A DNA stretch of 64,000 nt, from contig JAJEKV010000053.1 of the NCBI GenBank assembly GCA_021234155.1, positions 9,121,798 to 9,185,797 of the forward strand, written 5' to 3'. A model generated the notes under the pieces. The model saw only the letters and a program-made list of their open reading frames with translations, was not told where the DNA came from and made no database searches. The position numbers and the translations under genes are program-made. The DNA comes from Isoetes taiwanensis. Taxonomy: Eukaryota > Streptophyta > Lycopodiopsida > Isoetales > Isoetaceae. This document shows, piece after piece, positions 50,539 to 59,711 of the stretch (positions within the stretch are counted from its first letter, which is position 1; the number at the start of each line of letters is the position of its first letter).

Positions 50539-51430
50539 CAGTGTTGTTTACGTACCCGTATTTTACGTTTACATACGTCCCGTACCTTCGTCACAGTACT
50601 ATACGTACTATACCTATAAGTTGACAGGTCAAATTGAGCTCTTGTTTTATTAATACCGTACTTAACGTATTTAATACGTTTAGTACGTATGATACGTACT
50701 TTAAAAAAAAAAGTGTCCAAATGACATTAGACCAATAGAATTGGTAAAATTATACATTAGGAAAAATACATTAGTATATATTATTATAGAATAGGAGAGT
50801 AAAAAACACATTAGGAGATATCTTCTTGCAAATAAAAACCCAAAACCTCTGCGTTTTCCCCCTCTTTCTTCTTACCCTAGCCGCCAAATCGGAATGGAGA
50901 TGGAGATGCAGACCCACCTTTCTCCTTGTTTTGCCATGGCAGGAGGTAGATCTTCTCCTTAATGCTTCAGTAGCTTGCATTTATGCCAGGAAAGAAATAA
51001 GAGGTCAGCGGCGTTTAATAGCTTCGGATGCAACAAATGAGCAACAATTACTTAAATTTATTTGTCTGTGGGTATAGATTGCAAACTAGAATATATAACT
51101 CTTAAATAGACATATTTTGGATTGAAAACTTTGAGAAATACTTAATTTTCTAGAGTAATATATTCTAGTTCATTATTTAAAACTTGAAGCTCTTCATACT
51201 AGTTGTTATTGCAACTATTGCAACTACAATACAAGAAATAATAGTTTTAAAAAATTACAGGAAGTACTTAACGTACTATACGTAAAGTACGTATTTTACG
51301 TATTTAATAAGTATTTTATAATTTCAAAAAACGTATTTAAAGTACATTTTAAATGAGAGGTATGCATACGGTATTAATACGTTAAGTACATATAATACCC
51401 GTACCGTACTAAACGTACCTGACAACACTG
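50539..51430. mobile_element. Non-autonomous hAT-type element, 892 bp, with 8-bp target duplication
   Basis: Ends CAGTGTTGT and ACAACACTG are inverted repeats. ACCAGGAC flanks both sides (50531-50538 and 51431-51438). Removing the insert restores the LINE reading frame around VLVNGQPSG. TIRs starting CAGTG and 8-bp duplications are hAT features. Both subterminal regions are full of TACGTA-like motifs. No transposase is encoded. Confidence 0.9.
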
Positions 51431-51438
51431 ACCAGGAC

Positions 51439-52059
51439 CGACGCAGATGCTAAGTTATTCATCCCCAAAGCCAACTGAATAAAGTGGGACTCAAATCCCA
51501 TATGGTACATGACTGAGCGCAACCCTTCCCATCTAAGAGAATCATATGCCTTTCTAAAGTCCATCTTGATCATTACACAATTTTGTTTGGAGGCCTGGCA
51601 CCAATGCAGACCTTCCCTGGCTGCAAGGTAGTTATCCAATATGTATCTGCCTGGCAAGAAAGCTGATTGCTCATGCCCAATGACCCTGTTCAAAATTGGT
51701 TTCAAGCGGTTAGCAATAACCTTCATGATTACTTTATAGATGACATTGGTGAATGCAATAGGCCTCCATTCCCCGAGGCTTTGAGGTCTTGGAACCTTAG
51801 GAACAAGAGTGATAAACCCTGCTGCTAGTGACGGGTGTAGAGAACATGACAACCATGCTCCACATACAGCTCTGATGAAGTCCGGTCCAAGCACATCCCA
51901 AAATTCAACAAAGAATTCTGGAGGGAAACCATCTGGCCCAGGAGATTTTCCTGCTGCAAGGGAGCATAAGGTTTTGTAGATCTCATCTCCCTCTATGTTA
52001 TGTAATAAAAGTTGATTTTCTTCTCGAGTAACCTTCCCCCCCCAATCCACTTTAGACAA
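51439..52059 (-). pseudogene. L1 reverse transcriptase, N-terminal half
   Basis: An open frame encodes the finger and early palm of a plant L1 RT, with AAGKSPGPDGFPPEFF, FITLVPKVPRPQSLGEWRPIA and NRLKPILNRVIGHEQSAFLPGR. Motif A, MIKMDFRKAYDSLRW, is close to the hAT insertion. The upstream endonuclease is absent. Confidence 0.87.
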
Positions 52060-52380
52060 CCAAAGTGCAGAAACTGCTACAATTCCTGCTGCCTATTGAT
52101 GGGTATGGCTACGTGATACACTCTCCAAATTCCCTCAGCAAAACTGCTAAGAAGACTTCCTTGGCTCTACCTTACCTGGAAGATGAGAAAACCTATCAAG
52201 CCAGGGCATGCCGATGCCTCCACATAGCCGCCAACATGCAGCATGGAATCCGATATCTAACTCCGCTCCTGGCTCCATCTCCATGGTTCGGATCCCTGAG
52301 TCCCCTTTGTCCCCTGCTAAAACAAAAAACCTTCGAACACGAATACAAACCCTGGGGTCCAACATCAGCAAAACAGGGAA

Positions 52381-52990
52381 TAAATTGCTAATCGCATATT
52401 TCTTATTAGCCAGAATGACTTTAGCTAAACTTGCTCGATATTAATCCCAAATCTTTCTGTGGTTTAGCTAAACTCTACACTTTTTTCCTCTCATACTTTC
52501 TAGCATTTAGCTAAACTAATCCAAACATCATCCCAAAAATTTCTATGGTGTGGCCAACAGAAAATATTAAACCAAATTAGTTAACTTTTTTTCAATATAT
52601 TCCATTTATTTTAGTCATTTTCTTTGTGAAAACATTCTAAAATAATGCTAACTAGCAAAGTCTAGGACTCAAATTAATTCATAATGCTAGAAATTAAACT
52701 ACTAATCATATATTTCATATAAACTAGAATGATGTTAGCTAAACTAGCCCGAAATTCAATCTAAAAGTTTCTATGGTTTAGCTAAACAATACAAAGTTTC
52801 ACTCTCTTACTTTCTAGCGTCTAGCTAAAGAGCTCCAGGGTTGGTGCAGTCTCGAAAAAAGTTAAGCTAAAATTATTATTCTTTTCCCAATTTTTTCCAT
52901 TTACTTTAGCCAATGTTTTTTTAAAATGTGCTAAAAAATTGCCAAATAGCTAAGTTTAGCCCTTAAATTATTCCATGCAGCAAAATACGA
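52381..52990. repeat. Degenerate tandem duplication of about 300 bp
   Basis: 52381-52689 and 52690-52990 share a series of landmarks in order: a CTAATC...TATTTC start, TTAGCTAAACT, TTTCTATGGTTTAGCTAAAC, ACTTTCTAGC and CATTTATTTTAG. The copies are roughly 75-80 percent alike by eye. The repeated TTAGCTAAAC motif is frequent. Confidence 0.65.
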
Positions 52991-53219
52991 CCACCCATAT
53001 GAATATCTAGTTTTAACCATTCCAAACCTTACTATACCGACCTCAATTCACGTTTTTTTTTTTTTTTGACACATTATTGTACTGTTTGGTTATTCCAGTT
53101 TTAGGATTTTCATTGGAGGGGTTAAGATTTAGCCTCAGATATCCAGTAGGCCCTGGCCCGTCGAACCAAGGTTTAGTTAGAATGCAAGATTTAGCACACC
53201 CTTATATGGGACGAAATAT

Positions 53220-53400
53220 TGAATATAACCCCCCTTTTCTGTTCGGGGTCCCTTTGCCGCCATAGCTGGGTCGCCTCAAGTAAACTCATAACGAGTGACC
53301 TCATTCTTATTTTACGAGTACAACCATGCATTGAATTTTCGGTGCAACTCATACCCTGTGCTGTGATTAAACCTGAGCTTAAGTTTTTGCTATGACCCAA
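53220..53400. repeat. Dispersed repeat R2, copy 2
   Basis: This is the shorter relative of 45690-46060, with CCCTTTGCCGCCATAGCTGGG and CATGCATTGAATTTTCGGTG followed by CTCATACCCTGTG. Confidence 0.55.
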
Positions 53401-53869
53401 TTCATATCCTTATTTTGCATACAAAACCGCAAGTGTTATCGCTTGGAAATGCGATGTTAGAACCCAATGCCAAAGTAAAGGCTCCCGAAACTGGATTGGT
53501 TTATACGAATCTATTAGGCGCACAAATGGATGCAGTTTATTCTGCAATAGATGCATTGGATTTTCACGATTTATAGTTTTCCATAATCGAAACAGGATGG
53601 CCATCAAAAGGAGAACAACTGAGGTAGGAATTTCTCTGAAAAATGCGGTAAGTAACATACAATGCAAATTTGGCGATCTGTGTAAATTTACGAACGGGAA
53701 ATCCAAATGTGAAGCCTGATTTGCATAGGTTCGAATATATTCCCAATATATTATTTCCCAATATATTATTTTTCCTACAACCCAAATATTCGCCACATGA
53801 TCCATATTTGAAATAAGCATCAGAAAATAAGAACCTAACAAATCTAATGAAACAAGCATCAAAGAATAA

Positions 53870-54310
53870 AAATATAACATATAACACAAACCATTACATT
53901 ACACCCATTAAAATTAAATTCCTCCTTAAACCCCCTTTTGTTTGGGTGTATATTCACACGGGGGGTGACTCCGGGCAACGAGAGCTGTTGGATAGGCATA
54001 TTCACCCCTTATTCCTTAATCTACACCATACACAAAGTTCCTCGTTTGTGAGGTATGGATGTACAGAATTTGTTATACTATATAACAAGATTTGCAAAAT
54101 ACTATAAGATTTCAGGCAATATACTATATGGTGTTGATTTTGTACTTGCAAAACATAATTATAAGGGCTCTCGTTGCCCTACGTCACCCCCCGTGTGAAT
54201 ATGCACCCAAACAAAAGGGGGTTTAAGGGGGAATTTAATTTTAATGCGTGTAATGTAATGGTTTGTGTTATATGTTAAAAAAAAAATTTGCCCCTTCGGG
54301 GCCAAAAAGA
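53870..54310. repeat. Dispersed repeat R1, copies 2 and 3, inverted to each other
   Basis: 54106-53870 on the minus strand matches 26071-26290 along its length. 54150-54310 on the plus strand matches its right half, ending in a run of A and GCCCCTTCGGGGC. Together they form a foldback with arms of about 120 bp. Shared landmarks are GTGTGAATATGCACCCAAAC and AAAGGGGGTTTAAGG. Confidence 0.75.
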
Positions 54311-55360
54311 AACAACGTTACATGACACTTAGATGAGTTGATGTTGCGAATATAAGCCAAACAAAACAAAACAATTATACATTTAGAATAGATAATGAGA
54401 AGAGCAACTGCAATTTTTGGAATAGTTGTGCATCCAATTCATGTGTATCAAATTCCTGGGTGGAGCGATAGCTTTGGTCTGGAATTTGAACCCAGAGTTA
54501 ACCATCCATCATGATATGAGTTGTTTACAGTGCTATATAACATAACAGGGCTGGTCAATTGCAGCAAAATAGAGCGTTGAAGCTTCATTCTTGCATAAAA
54601 TATGTCTTAGGAGAACAAACAAGAATACAATTAATATCATCCATTTATTTGCAAAGAAATAATGAAAGCTACACTTACTGGATATGTAGCACAATTGTGG
54701 CCTAATACAAAAATTACCACGATACAATCCAGTTATTGCATATCGCGTTTCATCAACAAATCTTGTAAAGCTTGATCAGGGCAGCGACAGACTATAGTTT
54801 CTCATTATACTTGTAAGGAATACAAGCTCCAACATGTCATGCATAATCACTTCAAATACAAACCTGTGTACGGCCTGCATCAGCTACTGTAGTGTGAATG
54901 TTGGAAGACCAGCTTTTTCAGCTTTCATTCTAATATCATTCCTGATAATAATGGGCAAGCCATCAGTCAGACAATATCCAAGAATGCTGTTAAGATACTG
55001 CAACCTCTGTGGTGTTCATGCCTTTGATATTAAAATTTCACCCACTCTACTAGAATATAGATAGATAGAGTATAATAGCCTCATTTCTTGTTGATCTTTG
55101 CATGTGACCACAATCTTTGGCTGTCCACATGCTTCCCATTTGTATAGCAATGTCCGCTGACTAACTCCGGAAGTAAATTGCTACTGAAAATTAGTCAAAA
55201 CACCGATTTATTTCTAATACACATATGAATGAGGTGCAAACTTTCTTTGGAGCTGAACAAAAACCTTTGCGATCAAAGAAACCGAATGAATATTGTGTTT
55301 TTTTCCTTCTGAAGGTAAGCCACTAAATCTTACCATTTTGAGTTCTTCATTTTCCGACAT
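54311..55360. other. Non-coding stretch left of the retrotransposon
   Basis: Only short frames; no motif recognised. Confidence 0.4.
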
Positions 55361-55547
55361 TGTGTAAGTCCCCAGACTTTTCTCCTTTCAGCTTTCTGCG
55401 ACGATGTGGCGTTCCAAAGACAATTATCGGTCCCCGGGGCGTATCTTTGTCTTTGCCAAATCGCAGCGATACCATACCACCATTTGGCGTTAATGCGTCG
55501 GCGACGTAACGTAGCCAGCGGTAGCCCTAGGGGGCAACTTGCAAGGA

Positions 55548-55720
55548 GTGTGCATTTATTAATGTGCACATTTAACCATGTGCACATTTATCTAGGTGCA
55601 CATTTTCCCATGTGGACACTTTATGCCAAGTGGACCATACCCAAGTGTGCAATTAATGTGCACATTTACCAATGTGCACATTTATTAAGGTGCACACCTT
55701 TCCATGTGGGCACATTTTGC
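55548..55720. repeat. Array of GTGCAC-centred short repeats in the LTR
   Basis: About ten variants of ATGTGCACATTTA follow one another 14-16 bp apart, several containing the palindrome TGTGCACA. They lie just upstream of the TATTTAAG box, where a U3 enhancer would be. Confidence 0.75.
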
Positions 55721-55808
55721 CACCTAGCCATTAAAGGCAAGTGGGCCCATTCCCAATTATCCCACATGCCTAAAGGGGATAATTGGAAACCCTAGCCAAC
55801 CCCTTGTC

Positions 55809-55816
55809 TATTTAAG
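55809..55816 (+). promoter_or_regulatory. Putative LTR TATA box
   Basis: TATTTAAG lies downstream of the GTGCAC repeats and is followed by a leader-like AAGGGAAACCCTAAC. The position fits the U3/R boundary of the LTR. Confidence 0.45.
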
Positions 55817-57087
55817 AAGGGAAACCCTAACTTGCCCATTTTTTGTTCCTAGGGTTTTAGAGCTCTGTTTTGACTGGCTGCCCCAGGGGTCAAAACCGCC
55901 TCCCCAGAACTTGCGAGCGAATTGCCCCATTAGTTTCCCTTGATTCGAGCAGTTTAGCAGGATGGTTGAGCTCAGGTCAGGAGGAGGAGCTCAAGGATCA
56001 GGTATTTCGTCAATTTAATAGCCTAAACCATCTTCTAGTCATTTAATTAGTAGGTTTAGCCTATTAAATTGCCCATAGCAGCCCTCTAGATCTCTAGATA
56101 CCAGACTCTAACTAAAGAACCTAACTCTATGATATAGATTAGATCTTGTTCTTTAGTTCTTCTATGATGTATATGGATGATGTATCTCTATGAACTCCTT
56201 GTATTGGGAAGGGGGGGAGAGACCTAAAGCTTGGTAGTAGATGCTCCTAGATTAGCCTCTCTAGCACACTATAGTTCGGCCTGTGTACAAGAGCCACACA
56301 CAGTTGTGGGTGAAGGGGCCGCACCGGCTTAGAAGGAGGTTCGTGTCCCCGACCCTTCAACGATCCTTCCGGTGTGTAAGGCCTCACCGGGATCATTGTG
56401 ACTAGGTCTAATGGCTTACCACCGAGTGTGGGTAAGGCATGGGCTCGACACCCAGAGTGAAGTGGTGTACACTTTCCAAAGGTTCATCCGAATAAGGGCG
56501 GTGGCCCTCTCTAGTCACCTTGGGTCGAGCATGTAGACCTCACGGAGGGAGTGATCCCTACACCCCCCATCGAACCGGGAGATGCAACCCGGGAATAGCC
56601 CCTTTGGCTATGCCTCCTAAGGGCTTCTGATCCAGTCCCAACACTTTTCAGCCTACTCGCAAAGTGTGCACAAGAGGGGCGGATGGAGTGGACAACCCTA
56701 AGCCATGTTCTTATGCCAGCCAAATCCATTGCCATGAATTCTGTCTGCAATGAACTCTGGAGACCCAAGCCGTCAGTCATTCCCTCGAGTCTGAGCCTTG
56801 GGTAGGACCCCTATGTATGATGCTGATCATTGTCTATGCAGATGTTGGTGCACCACCCTTCGGGGTGGGTATGTGTTTATGTTGTATACTGACATGTATG
56901 TTTACGCTTCCGCAGCTAGGTAGGCCCTGAGGGAGACGGGGTAAAATGACCCCTTCACTCTTCCCACTGGGACTCGTTACGGGTGCAGTGATTGTGGAGG
57001 GCCCTGTATCAGTGTGGAGCTGGTATGGGGGATGAACTCCTGTTTGTATACGGTGGATGCACCGTATGTGAGTAGGGGACGTCACAG

Positions 57088-57099
57088 TGGTATCAGAGC
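57088..57099 (+). other. Primer-binding site for initiator tRNA-Met
   Basis: TGGTATCAGAGC is the standard plant retrotransposon site complementary to the 3' end of initiator methionine tRNA. It begins one base after the CA end of the LTR. Confidence 0.9.
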
Positions 57100-57295
57100 A
57101 ATGTTCTTGGAGACCAAGAGCAAAGCACTGACCATGCTCCCAGTAGTACTAACTTGATAGGATTCTCAAACCTCGAAAAAAATGGGAATTTTTTTTTTCT
57201 CATTTTTGTAGTTTATGCTAAGCGAGTAACAGTTAAAATGAATGAAAACATAAAAAAAACTAAAATTGGTGAGCCAACCTCCAAAAAGCAGGGTG

Positions 57296-57362
57296 GTCTC
57301 ACACGTCGCGCCAGGACAGATAATGAGAATCTCATTTTCGGGCTGGGCGCAACGTGTGAGAC
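57296..57362. repeat. 67-bp hairpin, copy 1 (type A)
   Basis: Arms starting GTCTCACACGT and ending ACGTGTGAGAC pair over about 33 bp with a few mismatches. Type A has GAGAATCTCATTTTCGGGC in the centre. It lies 202 bp upstream of copy 2 and belongs to module 1. Confidence 0.9.
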
Positions 57363-57497
57363 ATTCAGCTTGGAACACACTAAAAAGTCATAAATTACAG
57401 AAAATTAACTTGATAATTCTAAAATTGAGCTAAGAAGTAGTAGAATTGGCGGGTTGCATCCTCAGAAAGTATAAAATTTAGTAGCGGGACCCACCAT

Positions 57498-57564
57498 GTC
57501 TCACACGTCGCGCCAGGACAGAAAATGAACTTCTCATTATCGGTCTGGGCGCAATGTGTGAGAC
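57498..57564. repeat. 67-bp hairpin, copy 2 (type B)
   Basis: Same arms as copy 1 with the variant centre GAACTTCTCATTATCGGTC. It is followed 77 bp later by TATAAATA. Confidence 0.9.
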
Positions 57565-57640
57565 CATGCTTAAAATTAGGTGTTTTAGATGTTTTAGGCA
57601 ACCCAAAAAGGTAGTTGAAATTTGACCTAAAATCGACCCC

Positions 57641-57648
57641 TATAAATA
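57641..57648 (+). promoter_or_regulatory. Putative internal TATA box of module 1
   Basis: TATAAATA is preceded by CCCC and followed by a CCCCCCC run and a GCTCTC...GGCGATCTTC leader. It lies 109 bp before the ATG of the H3-like gene. The same elements in the same order recur in module 2. Confidence 0.55.
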
Positions 57649-57749
57649 GATCTAGACCCCCCCATTTCCGCGTCCCTTCCTTAGAAAATCTGCTCTCGTT
57701 TGCCAAGGCGATCTTCTGGCGCATAGCTCGGATCGGCGAACCGTCGAAT

Positions 57750-58986
57750 ATGGCCCCTGGAAAGCGGATCGCTAGGAAGCCCCGCCCCGAGGCGAATCTT
57801 CCAAATGCCAAAGGACCCCATACGATACGAGGGATACCCAAGAACGCTTTTTTCGGCAAATCTTCATCCGAAGAGGGAGGCGCACTGCACCAAAGCGACG
57901 TAACGGAGGTCATAGGGCAGGAGCAGCCGGATGTCATGCAACAAATCCTCGAAGAAATCGCCGAGGAGGAAAGGAGGAGCAAGGAGGAACGAGAGCAGCA
58001 GGGGCAGCCGACCGTCGAAGAACAACTCGAAGCTTGGGCCCGTCTGGAGGAAGCTGAGGAGAGGGAGGAGCAGCAGCAGCCGAAGCTTAGCCCTGCTGAA
58101 GAAGCAGACTCATGGCGCTCATCGCCAAGTATGAAGCCAAAGAGCCCCGCCGAGAGAGGAGGACAAAAAGACGGGAGGACGAAGCTAACCACAAATGCAT
58201 GAAATAAGAGAAAGAGGGCCAAAGGCATTAAGGCGGGCAAGAGAACAGTTGTGAAGGTTGGTAACCGAGCGCAGGGTCCCGTCATCAATGAGCCATCAGG
58301 CAAGCAGACCCCGCCTTCTACCGACGACTCGGACGAAGATTACGTCCCCAACACTGGGGGGGCAAGCTCTTCGAAACCCCCGGTCGTGGAGAAGGAAGTA
58401 CCCGAAAGGTGGCACTTGAGCAGAGCAGCCCGCAGGCCGGCTCCCACCATTCCCGACGGGGATAGGGTCAAAGTCCCACGGCCACAACGGGAGGCGTACG
58501 TGATAGACCCCGTCAAGGTCTATCAGAAGAAGATCAAGGAGCACAACGCTTACATGGCGAAGTGGGAGGCATACAACGCTTACTACCAGGAGCACAGGGT
58601 GAGAACAATTGAAGGCGGACGCCCGACAAAAAGCCAGACCACGGCCGCCGCCACCCGTGCCCAAGCCTCCTGAGCATCGAAAGAAGCGGACCAACAAAGA
58701 AGCGTATGAGCAGAGAGCCCTCAAGGAAATCCGGCACTTCCAGCGAAGTTACGGACTCTTGATCCCCCGGGCACCGTTTCAACGCTTGGTCCGAGAGGGT
58801 ATGCAAGAGTATAACACAGATATGCGGGTGACCGATGAAATGTTGCTGTGCCTACAGGAGGCAGCAGAGGCAAAACTGGTGCAGCACTTTGAAGATTCGA
58901 CGGCCTGCACAGTTCGCGCGAAGAGGGTCACGCTCATGAGACAGGATATGCATCTTGCGAGGCACATCAAGGGAGAACGCCCTTGA
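57750..58986 (+). pseudogene. Long-tailed H3/CENH3-like histone gene inside the retrotransposon
   Basis: One gene is inferred from ATG 57750 to TGA 58986, interrupted by an in-frame TGA at 58200-58202 and a one-base frame change between about 58605 and 58670. The first 120 codons are lysine-rich and then a glutamate-rich predicted coiled coil. After the TGA comes a basic KRKRAKGIKAGKR, possibly a nuclear signal, then an acidic DDSDEDY stretch and a helical basic region. The last 89 residues are a complete histone H3 fold. The TGA could come from CGA by cytosine deamination, as is common in silenced elements. The gene lies between the primer-binding site and gag, so it belongs to the element. 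Long variable tails are typical of centromeric H3. Function is inference. Confidence 0.8.
58609..58986 (+). CDS. Histone H3 fold domain (open frame of the H3-like gene)
   Basis: From 58717 the frame encodes ALKEIRHFQRSYGLLIP and, further on, PFQRLVRE, CLQEAAEAKLVQHFED, RAKRVTLMRQD and a terminal GERP. Placed against plant H3 from memory it aligns without a gap from A47 to residue 135, with about 49 of 89 identities. DNA-contacting R72, R83, R116 and T118 are kept; H113 is arginine, K56 is arginine and K79 is asparagine. HF at 53-54, P63, A65, T85 and LMR at 119-121 match plant CENH3 rather than H3, while loop 1 has H3 length and lacks the extra CENH3 residues. The canonical ARTK tail is absent. 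It would be expected to pair with H4 in a nucleosome. Confidence 0.88.
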   Translation: MKADARQKARPRPPPPVPKPPEHRKKRTNKEAYEQRALKEIRHFQRSYGLLIPRAPFQRLVREGMQEYNTDMRVTDEMLLCLQEAAEAKLVQHFEDSTACTVRAKRVTLMRQDMHLARHIKGERP

Positions 58987-59130
58987 ACTTTTTGTAAATA
59001 ATGAAAAATTTTGCTAATATAAAGAATTTTTGTGTAAATAATGTGTCCAATCTTGCTTAACTAGGTTAAGATATTGAATTCTAGCTTTTGTTTTGATCAA
59101 ATTGGACTTTTTGAGCAAAATTAAGACGAT

Positions 59131-59197
59131 GTCTCACACGTCGCGCCCGGACAGAAAATGAGAATCTCATTTTCGGGCTGGGCGCAACGTGTGAGAC
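59131..59197. repeat. 67-bp hairpin, copy 3 (type A)
   Basis: The same type-A hairpin as 57296-57362, located after the H3-like gene. It lies 199 bp upstream of copy 4, nearly the same spacing as in module 1. Confidence 0.9.
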
Positions 59198-59329
59198 CAT
59201 GCCCAAAAATGCCCAAAACAGCTCCAAATTGACCAAATAAGGGGTCAATTCTGCCTAACTCGGCGAGTCCAGTAAGATTAGACCCTTAGATCACCCAAAT
59301 TGATCAAGTTTATCCCATTTAGAGCCCAT

Positions 59330-59396
59330 GTCTCACACATCGCACCAGGGCAGAAAATGAACTTTTCATTATCGGTCTGGGCGCAACGTGTGAGAC
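59330..59396. repeat. 67-bp hairpin, copy 4 (type B)
   Basis: The type-B hairpin with centre GAACTTTTCATTATCGGTC, as in copy 2. The order A then B is kept in both modules. Confidence 0.9.
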
Positions 59397-59587
59397 CTCT
59401 CAGCATTTTCTTCACCATGCCATGTCTAAATCATCTCCAGTTTCTTGCAATAGGTTCATTAGTCCATCTTAGCATGCTCAAACCCTAAAAGTAGTCTTCA
59501 AACTCTCAATTGCACCTCTTAATAGGTCAGAATCGCCCAATCCCAGTAAATTCTAGGTCATTCAAAAATTAGGGTTTTCCCCTTTTC

Positions 59588-59595
59588 TATAAATA
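59588..59595 (+). promoter_or_regulatory. Putative internal TATA box of module 2
   Basis: TATAAATA is followed by a CCCCCCC run and AAATTTGCTCTC...AGGCGATCTTC, matching the leader in module 1. It lies 124 bp before the ATG of the acidic-protein gene. Confidence 0.55.
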
Positions 59596-59711
59596 GGTCC
59601 CCCCCATTTCTCATTTAACACCCTACAAATTTGCTCTCCACTGCTTAGGCGATCTTCCAGCTCCCTGAGGCGCTCCTGCATCTGTTTGATAGTCTCTTCT
59701 TTGCTAGATCA

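Larger units (their letters stand above)
48354..52060 (-). mobile_element. Plant L1-type LINE, 5'-truncated, with a nested hAT element
   Basis: On the minus strand a poly(A) tail of 27 bases (48355-48381 as T on the plus strand) marks the 3' end. RT and the C-terminal zf-RVT domain are recognisable upstream. A hAT-type element at 50539-51430 interrupts the RT. Endonuclease and ORF1 are not seen, and the 5' limit near 52060 is uncertain. It is a different family from LINE copies A to E. Confidence 0.85.
55361..57086 (+). repeat. Left LTR (start inferred)
   Basis: The right end is firm: GGGGACGTCACA followed, one base later, by the primer-binding site. The left end is proposed at TGTGTAAGTCCCC (55361) because it is the near inverse of that terminus. 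The right LTR lies outside the window, so neither target duplication nor LTR identity can be tested. A TATTTAAG box at 55809-55816 and a leader starting near AAACCCTAACTTGCCC fit promoter and R region. Confidence 0.55.

Noticed and set aside
52065-52391. 108-codon plus-strand frame at the 5' edge of the L1 LINE
   Set aside because: A comparable frame exists on the other strand and neither shows a known domain. It may be flanking DNA or LINE leader.
55551-55720. CRISPR-like array in the GTGCAC repeats
   Set aside because: Repeats are short, imperfect and without unique spacers of constant length, and the context is a plant LTR.
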